Positions 1-4,609 of a stretch of 7,111 bases of DNA are shown piece by piece. The notes beneath the pieces are model-generated. The model was not told where the DNA came from, did not search any database, and saw only the letters and a program-made list of their open reading frames with translations. Numbering within the stretch: the first letter of the stretch is position 1; each line of letters opens with the position of its first letter. The stretch is from Microcoleaceae cyanobacterium UBA9251 (GTDB lineage Bacteria; Cyanobacteriota; Cyanobacteriia; Cyanobacteriales; Microcoleaceae): positions 1 to 7,111 of the forward strand of contig DPLL01000015.1 in the NCBI GenBank assembly GCA_003542015.1. Reading direction: 5' to 3'. A program made the translations under genes and the position numbers.

Positions 1-72
1 TTGAAACCGCCGGGTCGTTTCCCTCTCAGGGCTGAAGCCACTGAGTTTCCCACTTACCGAACTTTTTTATGA
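1..72 (+). other. 5' edge: possible tail of an upstream ORF or an intergenic repeat
   Basis: Frame 1 is open from the window edge and would end LKPPGRFPLRAEATEFPTYR-TFL with TGA at 70-72. That stop overlaps the ATG at 69 as ATGA, an arrangement typical of translationally coupled genes. Against a gene: the stretch is short, the sequence has no recognisable family character, and it contains the small palindrome GGCT-GA-AGCC (30-39), which looks more like intergenic repeat sequence. I cannot decide between the two from 72 bases. Confidence 0.2.
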
Positions 73-1760
73 ATCTAGATTCATCAGTTCTCTCGGATAA
101 ACAGCCTTCGGGGCTGCGGACGGTAAGACCGATCGGGGTCTCTGGAGTGCATGGCATTGCGTTTTTAGGAAATAGGTTGTTCGCTGTCGATCGGAACGAA
201 GGGCTGCTATTGGAGATCGATCGAGAAAGTGACAACACGACTGTGTTGAATCCCGATCAAACGGCTAAGTTTGCGGGTGCAACTGGCCTGGCTATTTGGG
301 AAGATACCCTTTGGTTTGCACGGGATGAGGATATTTGTTGCTGTCGGGGCGCAATTCGGGACGGGGCGATCGCTGAACTGAAACCGGAACACTTTGTTTC
401 GCTTTCTTATCCTGCTGACGGGATTGCTGTTTGGGAATCTACGCTGTATGTGACTTGTCAGAGACTGGGCTATATTCTGGTTTTTGACTGCAATACGGGC
501 CGGGAGATTACTCGATTGTACGCTCCCGGTATTGGGGTAGAAAATATTACTGTGCGGGATGAAGAAATTTGGGTTTGCGACAAGACTGAGCAAACTGTTT
601 ATTGTTTGGAGCGGGCCAATGGGGATCTGAAATTTAGCGTGTTAACGCCATTTGAGTACCCCTCTGGCTTGGCTTTTCACAAGGATTCTGAAACTGGGGA
701 AGAAGTTCTTTATGTGGCTTATTCGGGCGAGGAACTTTACATCCGGGATGACCCGAATGCGGCAGATCCTTTTCAGTTGACCAAGCGCGCTCGCACTTTT
801 GTTCACCCTTTGTATTTTCATTACAATCAGGCCGATGGCTACGCTCTGTCAAACGGTTTTTTGATGGAAATGTCTTATGTTGAGGAACTCGCTCCTCTCG
901 ATGACGTAGAAATAGAAAATTTGGAGTGGCGGATTGCTTTACCGTCGGAAACTCACAGGCAAAAAGTGAGGAAAATTACGCCGATCGGGATGCCTTTTAC
1001 TGAGGAAATTCAGGAGGGGGAACGGGTAGCGGTGTTTAAGTTCGATCGGCTTCACAAGCACGAACGGCGAATTTTTGGCTGGAAGGCTTTGTTGGAGGTG
1101 CGAGCAATTAAGTATCAATTGTCGCCTCGGGATGTGGAAAAGATTCCTAAGCTGTCGCCTGAGTTTGAAGCTAAGTATTTGGTGGACAATGACAATTTGG
1201 CGATGGATACGGAGATTGTGCGATCGGCAGCCAAGGCGGCTATTGGCTCGGAAACTAACATTCTCAGGCAATTGCTGAGCATTCGCAATTTTGTTTACGA
1301 CCAACTTGCTTACGGAATTAGACCTCACATTGACACGCCCGATATTGTGCTGCGCCGGGGTATTGGTTCCTGTGGCGAATACGTGGGGGTTTTGTTGGCT
1401 TTAGCAAGGTTAAACGGGATTGCTTGTCGCACGATTGGGCGCTACAAATGTCCGGCTTTTGCTGACAGAAAAGGTTTGCCGCTGGAGCCGGATTTCAATC
1501 ACGTTTGGCTGGAGTTTTACATTCCGGGTTTTGGCTGGGTACCGATGGAATCGAATCCTGATGACATCCAAGAAAGAGGCCCTTATCCTTTGCGATTTTT
1601 TATGGGTTTGGCCTGGTATCACGTCGAAATTGGCAAGGGAGTTCGGTTTCAAAGTCTCACCAGTGGCGGTGTTCCTTTGAAGAAGGATGAGGTTTCTGTG
1701 GGCACGCTGGCAATTAATCATGTGAGGTTTACAATTTTGTCAGAGTTGCCAGCAATTTGA
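69..1760 (+). CDS. beta-propeller protein with C-terminal transglutaminase-like domain
   Basis: A 563-residue protein with two parts. Residues about 25-270 carry a repeated G-[IL]-A-x-[WF] pattern followed by a short strand (near residues 29, 73, 118, 159 and 200, spacing 41-45), which fits blades of a beta-propeller of the NHL/SMP-30/YncE type. Residues about 290-510 resemble bacterial transglutaminase-like (papain-fold) proteins: GSCGEY with the candidate nucleophile Cys435, then NHVWLEFY with His478, then a segment ESNPDD where the usual Asp is probably replaced by Asn496 (or is one of the neighbouring acids). Such domains act as proteases, peptide-modifying or amide-cleaving enzymes; the substrate cannot be told from sequence. 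No signal peptide or membrane span is visible, so it is probably cytoplasmic. The ATG at 69 has no clear Shine-Dalgarno sequence, but overlaps an upstream stop as ATGA. The propeller probably serves binding (inference). Confidence 0.85.
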   Translation: MNLDSSVLSDKQPSGLRTVRPIGVSGVHGIAFLGNRLFAVDRNEGLLLEIDRESDNTTVLNPDQTAKFAGATGLAIWEDTLWFARDEDICCCRGAIRDGAIAELKPEHFVSLSYPADGIAVWESTLYVTCQRLGYILVFDCNTGREITRLYAPGIGVENITVRDEEIWVCDKTEQTVYCLERANGDLKFSVLTPFEYPSGLAFHKDSETGEEVLYVAYSGEELYIRDDPNAADPFQLTKRARTFVHPLYFHYNQADGYALSNGFLMEMSYVEELAPLDDVEIENLEWRIALPSETHRQKVRKITPIGMPFTEEIQEGERVAVFKFDRLHKHERRIFGWKALLEVRAIKYQLSPRDVEKIPKLSPEFEAKYLVDNDNLAMDTEIVRSAAKAAIGSETNILRQLLSIRNFVYDQLAYGIRPHIDTPDIVLRRGIGSCGEYVGVLLALARLNGIACRTIGRYKCPAFADRKGLPLEPDFNHVWLEFYIPGFGWVPMESNPDDIQERGPYPLRFFMGLAWYHVEIGKGVRFQSLTSGGVPLKKDEVSVGTLAINHVRFTILSELPAI

Positions 1761-1773
1761 AGTCCTTAGTTAG

Positions 1774-1840
1774 TTGTTATTTGTTATTTGTTATTTGTTC
1801 GTTCTAATAACCAATAACCAATAACTAATAACCAATAACC
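1774..1840. repeat. inverted pair of heptamer arrays (STRR type)
   Basis: Three and a half copies of TTGTTAT (1774-1799) are followed by five copies of AATAACC/T (1806-1840). The second array is nearly the reverse complement of the first (six of seven positions per unit), so the two can pair into a hairpin with a loop of only a few bases. It begins 13 bases after the stop of the propeller/transglutaminase gene and may act as its 3' end, though no U-tract follows. Heptamer arrays of this kind are known in cyanobacteria as short tandemly repeated repetitive sequences. Confidence 0.8.
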
Positions 1841-1851
1841 CATGTCCGATT

Positions 1852-1887
1852 CCCGCTCGCCCTGTGCCCGCTCGCCCGCTCGCCCGT
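1852..1887. repeat. GC-rich octamer array CCCGCTCG
   Basis: CCCGCTCG occurs at 1852-1859, 1867-1874 and 1875-1882, with the variant CCCTGTG at 1860-1866 and a partial unit at the end. It is pyrimidine/GC-rich and sits between the AT-rich heptamer arrays and the promoter region of the small membrane protein gene. Confidence 0.7.
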
Positions 1888-1951
1888 ACAGGATTTATGA
1901 GCAATTAACCGGACTTGATCTAAAATCTCAAATGTCAAGTAGAAGTTTGCC

Positions 1952-1956
1952 GGAGG
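1952..1956 (+). promoter_or_regulatory. ribosome binding site GGAGG deciding a GTG start
   Basis: GGAGG lies 4 bases before GTG at 1961. In the same frame the nearest upstream stop is TAG at 1940-1942, so GTG 1961 is the only sensible start. A TAAAAT sequence at 1921-1926 could be a -10 box about 30 bases upstream, but I see no convincing -35 element. A weak stem ACTTGA/TCAAGT (1913-1918 with 1935-1940) overlaps it. Confidence 0.7.
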
Positions 1957-1960
1957 CGTT

Positions 1961-2101
1961 GTGGAATTTTCTATTGCTAATATTCTGGTTTTGCTGGCCT
2001 TTGCACTGCTGGTGACTGTTACTGGCGGCGTCGCTTATTTGACGGCTCTTGAGTGGCGCGATCGCAGACGGTTAGATGAGGCTAAACGGAAAAAAAAATA
2101 G
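1961..2101 (+). CDS. 46-aa single-span membrane protein, candidate NdhP subunit of NDH-1
   Basis: GTG start, 46 residues. It begins MEFSIANILVLLAFALL, continues through one hydrophobic segment (residues about 5-30) with a G-G kink, and then switches to a charged, Arg/Lys-rich tail starting EWRDRRR and ending in KRKKK. One membrane span with a basic C-terminus suggests an N-out/C-in orientation with the tail on the cytoplasmic side. The length and the YLTALEWRDRRR segment are what I would expect of NdhP, a small subunit of the cyanobacterial NAD(P)H dehydrogenase-like complex (NDH-1) of thylakoid cyclic electron flow and respiration; this is recall, not a database match. Other small photosynthetic subunits (PetN, PetM, PsbX, PsbN) do not fit. 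A strong GGAGG site in front and a good terminator behind make this a real, separate transcription unit. It is short enough to be missed by gene callers. Confidence 0.75.
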   Translation: MEFSIANILVLLAFALLVTVTGGVAYLTALEWRDRRRLDEAKRKKK

Positions 2102-2138
2102 CTATTTGCTATTGACAAATTGCTGCTTTTATGATATT

Positions 2139-2173
2139 AAACAAGGCGACACGATTGGGTCGCTTTGTTTTTT
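2139..2173. terminator. intrinsic terminator between convergent genes
   Basis: AAACAAGGCGAC (2139-2150) pairs with GTCGCTTTGTTT (2159-2170): 12 base pairs with one G-U pair and an 8-base loop, followed by TTT and a T-rich stretch. It lies 37 bases after the small membrane protein gene. Read on the minus strand, the same stem is followed by TTTAAT, so it may also end the convergent hydrolase transcript. Confidence 0.85.
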
Positions 2174-2188
2174 GATTTGAGGAGTTTT

Positions 2189-2219
2189 AACCGCAGATGA
2201 ACGCAACTAAACGCAGATA
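2189..2219. repeat. CGCAGAT-type intergenic repeat
   Basis: AACCGCAGATGAACGC is followed by AAACGCAGAT. This phrase, with CGCAGAT units about 10-20 bases apart, resembles a tandem repeat common between genes in filamentous cyanobacteria (recalled knowledge). Its right end overlaps the last codons and the stop codon of the minus-strand hydrolase. Confidence 0.55.
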
Positions 2220-3109
2220 TTGTCAATTATCCACTCACGAATCAGTTCGTTGATCTGTTCTGGTACTTCGTCGTGGGGACAGTGCCCGGCTTTGATGAAG
2301 TGTTCTGTCAACTGTGGATAGTATTTGCGAAATTTGGCGCTTCTTTCTGTAGAATTCATCCAAGGATCGCCAGAGCCCCACAGCATTAAAAGTCCACAGG
2401 TTAATTGACTCAGTAATATGTCTATTTTTTCGCCTTGGGGCGTTCTGAATACGGAGGCGAATACTTTGACGGCACCGGGATCGCAGGATGGTTGATAAAT
2501 TTCGTCTACTAATTGGTCTGTGACGGCGCTCTGGTCGAGATAAACTTTTTCTAGGGTTTTCCGAATTGTCGATCGCCGCCGCACGTATTGGAACAGTAGA
2601 AAACTTGCCCAATCTTGCCGAAAAAGGGCTTTAGCTACCGCAGATATGGCTTTTTGCACTGGTGGGGCTTCGGGTGCGGGCTGGGGTTCGCTGAAGGGGC
2701 CGGCGCTGTTGATTAAGATTAACCCGGCGGCTGACTGGGGACGCTGGGCGGCTGTGCACAAGGCGGCGTAACCTCCGAGGGAGTTGCCGGCTAATACGGC
2801 GGGCCGGCCGATGACGTCGGTGATGAAGTCGTGGAGTTGGTCGCGCCAGAGGTCGCCGCTGTACTGCATTTCGGGTTTTGCCGATCGCCCGAATCCGATC
2901 AGGTCGATCGCCCACACTTCAAAATCTTTGCTCAGTCCGCTGATATTTTTGCGCCAGTGGTCTGTGGATGCTCCAAAACCGTGAATTAACAGCAGCGGAG
3001 GGCGTTGGGGATGCCGATCGCCCGCTCGAACATAATACACAGAATGGCCCCGCCACTGCCAGTAAGTGCCTGGCATGGGGGCTGCGGTGATGGCTGGGGT
3101 TGTTTGCAT
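2207..3109 (-). CDS. alpha/beta hydrolase
   Basis: A 300-residue alpha/beta-fold hydrolase of usual length. It has the oxyanion-hole motif LLIHGFGAS (His43-Gly44), DLIGFGRS after strand 4, the nucleophile elbow GNSLGG (Ser110), a likely acid Asp248 in WGSGDPW and the catalytic His276 in AGHCPHDEVP. The GNSLGG plus GHCPHDEVP combination recalls chloroplast and cyanobacterial hydrolases related to pheophytinase and BchO-like enzymes, but the substrate (ester, amide, C-C bond) cannot be read from the sequence. The cap domain lies at about residues 140-230. There is no signal peptide, so it is probably cytoplasmic. The ATG at 3109 has no Shine-Dalgarno sequence; Met12, just before the conserved-looking YWQWRGHSVYYV, is a possible alternative start. 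The last residues (ICV, stop TAG) lie in an intergenic repeat, so the C-terminus was probably altered by it. It appears to be a single-gene unit convergent with the small membrane protein gene. Confidence 0.9.
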   Translation of the reverse strand: MQTTPAITAAPMPGTYWQWRGHSVYYVRAGDRHPQRPPLLLIHGFGASTDHWRKNISGLSKDFEVWAIDLIGFGRSAKPEMQYSGDLWRDQLHDFITDVIGRPAVLAGNSLGGYAALCTAAQRPQSAAGLILINSAGPFSEPQPAPEAPPVQKAISAVAKALFRQDWASFLLFQYVRRRSTIRKTLEKVYLDQSAVTDQLVDEIYQPSCDPGAVKVFASVFRTPQGEKIDILLSQLTCGLLMLWGSGDPWMNSTERSAKFRKYYPQLTEHFIKAGHCPHDEVPEQINELIREWIIDNICV

Positions 3110-3139
3110 AATGTAAAGAATTAATTATTTATATTAATT

Positions 3140-3168
3140 ATTGTATCGCGCTGTTGCGATGACCGAAA
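3140..3168 (-). promoter_or_regulatory. weak promoter candidate for the hydrolase
   Basis: On the minus strand, TACAAT (3140-3145) lies 30 bases before the hydrolase ATG, with TTTCGG (3163-3168) 17 bases further upstream as a poor -35 match. The region between the -10 box and the start codon is very AT-rich and includes TTAATTA twice. Only the -10 box is reasonable. Confidence 0.25.
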
Positions 3169-3213
3169 GGAGAGGGTGCCGTGGGTGCCGGGGGAGAATT
3201 TTGATGCAGCCGT

Positions 3214-3260
3214 CGAACAACGGACAACGGACAACGAACAACGGACAACGGACAACGGAC
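3214..3260. repeat. heptamer array CGGACAA (STRR)
   Basis: Six full units and a partial one: CGAACAA, CGGACAA, CGGACAA, CGAACAA, CGGACAA, CGGACAA, CGGAC. The only variation is G/A at position 3 of the unit, in the order A,G,G,A,G,G, which suggests the array grew by copying a 21-base block of three units. Confidence 0.9.
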
Positions 3261-3329
3261 TATCAATTTGTCAAGAGACGATGACCATCCCACCAATGTG
3301 GGCCCAAACAGAAGTCGGATTGCGCCATA

Positions 3330-3572
3330 CACCAGGGCATGATGTTTGTGTTTTTTTGGCGGGGAGCGTGAATTCTGGGCCCGGAGGCGATCTTTGGCGG
3401 GCGAGGGATGTTCCCGCGATGCGATCGGTAAAGGGATCGACTCTTTTATATATAGTTCCTAGCCGTTTGAGGTGGGGATCGTTTAGTAGTCGGGCTGTTG
3501 AGCGATCGCAGATGGGCCCTAGAGCTTTGGGTTCTGCCAAAAATAGACACAAAAATTTTGCCCCGGGCGGTG
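3330..3572. repeat. long imperfect inverted repeat, possible structured RNA or MITE-like element
   Basis: The two halves of this 243-base stretch pair along their length. From outside in: CACC 3330-3333 with 3569-3572; GGGCA 3335-3339 with 3559-3563; TTTGTGT 3345-3351 with 3547-3553; TTTTTGGC 3353-3360 with 3536-3543 (extended by GGGG with G-U pairs); TCT 3374-3376 with 3521-3523; GGGCCC 3377-3382 with 3514-3519; GCGATC 3387-3392 with 3504-3509. Small, often symmetric internal loops separate the helices. The apex (3393-3503) holds smaller hairpins, GCGGG/CCCGC (3397-3401, 3413-3417) and CGATC/GATCG (3422-3426, 3435-3439). A rod of this kind could be a transcribed RNA (6S RNA has such a shape), a non-autonomous element with long inverted ends, or a chance-assisted relic. 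No U-tract follows on either strand, and I recognise no known RNA. Confidence 0.55.
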
Positions 3573-3720
3573 GTTATAAGTAAAATTACTGATGGTGGCC
3601 GGGGCGATCTTTCAGAGAGTCGCAGAATATTTTGTGAGGTTATTTGCTGTTCTTAACTGCTTTAATACTCTAAAATAGAAGTAGAGCAGCGCCGCTCAAT
3701 TAATTAGCATTTTGAATACT

Positions 3721-3727
3721 AGGGGAG
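3721..3727 (+). promoter_or_regulatory. ribosome binding site of the leader ORF
   Basis: AGGGGAG lies 6 bases before ATG 3734, with near-ideal spacing. A second purine-rich site, AGGGAG at 3766-3771, lies inside the leader ORF, 9 bases before the GTG start of the anti-sigma factor gene at 3781. Confidence 0.6.
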
Positions 3728-3733
3728 CCAACT

Positions 3734-3784
3734 ATGCAGGGTGTGAAAATTATCCACCTGAAAGTTAGGGAGTTTTCTGAGTGA
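3734..3784 (+). CDS. 16-aa leader peptide ORF coupled to the anti-sigma factor gene
   Basis: ATG at 3734 opens a 17-codon frame, MQGVKIIHLKVREFSE then TGA at 3782-3784. The stop overlaps the GTG start of the downstream gene (3781-3783) as GTGA, the classic geometry of translational coupling. The ORF has its own strong AGGGGAG site. The peptide is rich in basic and hydrophobic residues, has no run of a single amino acid that would suggest ribosome-stalling attenuation, and matches nothing I know. It could also be the trimmed remainder of a longer upstream partner gene. Translation is inferred from geometry only. Confidence 0.45.
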   Translation: MQGVKIIHLKVREFSE

Positions 3785-4257
3785 TTGCTATTTCAGCCCG
3801 TCCGGTCGGACGCAATTGGATTACGATTAGTTTCGCATCTACTCTATATCTTTGTCCTATTTTGGATCTGCTCCTAGCAGAGGTTCCGGCTCATTGGCAA
3901 GCGGAATTACGGTTAGGACTTCAAGAGGCTTTGGTAAATGCTGCTAAACACGGAAATAAGCTAGACCCCAATAAAACTGTTGGAGTCCGTTTTTCGATTG
4001 TACAAAATCAATATTGGTGGGTGATATCAGACGAAGGTTCTGGCTTTGATGCCCCTTGTTGTTGCAACTTGGATGCCGATAATTACGACAGTCATGTTGC
4101 AGATCACTCTGAACTCCCCCACGTTGAAAATGAATGTGGCAGGGGGTTGTTTATTCTTTACCAGATATTTGATCGGGTTGAGTGGAATTCTCAGGGTACA
4201 GAGTTAAGGGTATGCAAAGAAATTCCCAGTCGATATCAATTGCCTCGCTTGCGCTAA
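3781..4257 (+). CDS. anti-sigma regulatory factor, RsbW-type HATPase (serine/threonine kinase)
   Basis: A 158-residue protein made almost entirely of one GHKL ATPase domain, the usual size for RsbW/SpoIIAB-like proteins. The N box is EALVNAAKHGN (Glu49, Asn53, His57), the G1 box DEGSGFD (Asp84, Gly86, Gly88) and the G2 box GRGLFIL (Gly120, Gly122). Proteins of this class bind a sigma factor or phosphorylate a STAS-domain antagonist on serine, thereby switching partner proteins on and off; in cyanobacteria they take part in stress and partner-switching circuits. No STAS partner or PP2C phosphatase is visible in this window, so the partner must be elsewhere. The segment between G1 and G2 is longer than minimal and contains Cys93-Cys94-Cys95 plus Cys119. 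The GTG start overlaps the leader ORF's stop (GTGA) and is preceded by AGGGAG. It is cytosolic. Confidence 0.88.
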   Translation: MIAISARPVGRNWITISFASTLYLCPILDLLLAEVPAHWQAELRLGLQEALVNAAKHGNKLDPNKTVGVRFSIVQNQYWWVISDEGSGFDAPCCCNLDADNYDSHVADHSELPHVENECGRGLFILYQIFDRVEWNSQGTELRVCKEIPSRYQLPRLR

Positions 4258-4384
4258 AACTACTATTATTTGGCAGAATTTTCAATCTGAGACAGAGCCT
4301 GGAATTTTTCGTTTCCCTGCTCAACCGGGCAATGATCGTTTGCAAGCTCTGTCTATAGATGGTCGATCGTACTACCAAATGTGA
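4208..4384 (+). pseudogene. possible ORF remnant in the +1 frame after the anti-sigma gene
   Basis: In the +1 frame relative to the anti-sigma factor gene, the reading is open from 4208 to TGA 4382-4384, passing over that gene's TAA. Its last part reads WQNFQSETEPGIFRFPAQPG and then NDRLQALSIDGRSYYQM, a composition that looks protein-like, but it has no ATG/GTG/TTG in a plausible place. It could be a frameshifted extension of the gene, the tail of a decayed small gene, or chance. I know no family with this ending. Confidence 0.25.
4290..4354. repeat. perfect 9-bp inverted repeat with 47-base loop
   Basis: AGACAGAGC (4290-4298) is the exact reverse complement of GCTCTGTCT (4346-4354). The loop contains a small TGC...GCA stem (4318-4331). 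It lies 32 bases after the anti-sigma factor stop and could be an RNA 3' structure, but no U-tract follows. Confidence 0.45.
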
Positions 4385-4420
4385 GTTTTGAGTGAGAAAG
4401 ATCTAAACTTTTTTTTACTT

Positions 4421-4460
4421 ACCATCGCGCCACAATCCAGCGACGCGATGGTTTAAGTTT
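4421..4460 (+). terminator. terminator-like hairpin
   Basis: ACCATCGCG (4421-4429) pairs perfectly with CGCGATGGT (4444-4452) around a 14-base loop, and TTAAGTTTT follows. The stem can be extended by the outer ACTT/AAGT pairing with a small bulge. It probably ends the transcript of the anti-sigma factor gene, although it lies about 160 bases after the stop codon and the U-tract is interrupted. Confidence 0.6.
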
Positions 4461-4462
4461 TA

Positions 4463-4506
4463 GGGCATCGGGCCGAAAAGCATTGGGCATCGGGTATCGG
4501 GTATGG
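4463..4506. repeat. GGGCATCGGG / TATCGGG repeat cluster
   Basis: GGGCATCGGG occurs at 4463-4472 and again at 4485-4494. The second copy runs straight into the heptamer TATCGGG (4495-4501) and a partial TATGG. This is again a 7-base period. Confidence 0.65.
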
Positions 4507-4560
4507 TCCGAGAAAAGTATGATAACTATTCAACCGGACCTGATATTTAGATTTTTAATT

Positions 4561-4581
4561 CAAAACTCAAAACTCAAAACT
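4561..4581. repeat. heptamer array CAAAACT x3
   Basis: Three exact copies of CAAAACT. On the minus strand they read AGTTTTG three times, overlap the stop codon of the small minus-strand gene (TAG, 4580-4582), and form the T-rich tract after a hairpin. Confidence 0.85.
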
Positions 4582-4609
4582 ATTTGCCTTGTCCGTGGGT
4601 GGGGCAAGG
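4561..4609 (-). terminator. terminator overlapping the 3' end of the minus-strand small gene
   Basis: On the minus strand, CCTTGCCC (4602-4609) pairs with GGACAAGG (4587-4594), 8 base pairs with one G-U pair and a 7-base loop. The next bases are CAAATAG and then TTTTGAGTTTTGAGTTTTG, a T-rich tract supplied by the heptamer array. The stem lies within the last coding codons (PTHGQGK). Confidence 0.55.

Larger units (their letters stand above)
3110..3733. other. 624-base spacer without a convincing gene
   Basis: This gap separates the divergent hydrolase (-) and anti-sigma factor (+) genes. From left to right it holds an AT-rich promoter region, a duplicated GGGTGCC (3174-3180, 3183-3189), a heptamer array (3214-3260), a long imperfect inverted repeat (3330-3572), and a probable promoter/leader region (3573-3733) with a TAAAAT box at 3671-3676 and the near-palindrome GAGCAGCGCCGCTC at 3684-3697. 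Open frames on both strands here show no family resemblance and read through repeats, so I do not call them genes. Confidence 0.6.

Noticed and set aside
207..1721. Long minus-strand frames (up to 129 codons) under the propeller/transglutaminase gene
   Set aside because: No motifs, and they lie fully within a well-supported plus-strand gene.
2235..2984. Several 60-125 codon frames opposite or within the hydrolase gene
   Set aside because: They are out-of-frame shadows of an intact alpha/beta hydrolase with all catalytic motifs.
3271..3552. 93-codon minus-strand open frame in the same spacer
   Set aside because: It covers the inverted repeat and has no recognisable domain; an open frame here is likely a side effect of low stop density in GC-rich repeat sequence.
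3330..3572. Identification of the inverted repeat as 6S RNA
   Set aside because: The shape is similar, but I recognise no conserved 6S sequence and see no terminator; left as an unidentified structure.
3176..3583. 135-codon plus-strand open frame in the 3110-3733 spacer
   Set aside because: It reads through the CGGACAA array and both arms of the inverted repeat, has no family resemblance, and low-quality composition.
3110..4580. Mobile element with transposase
   Set aside because: No transposase or fragment of one is visible, and I could not find convincing target-site duplications around the inverted repeat.
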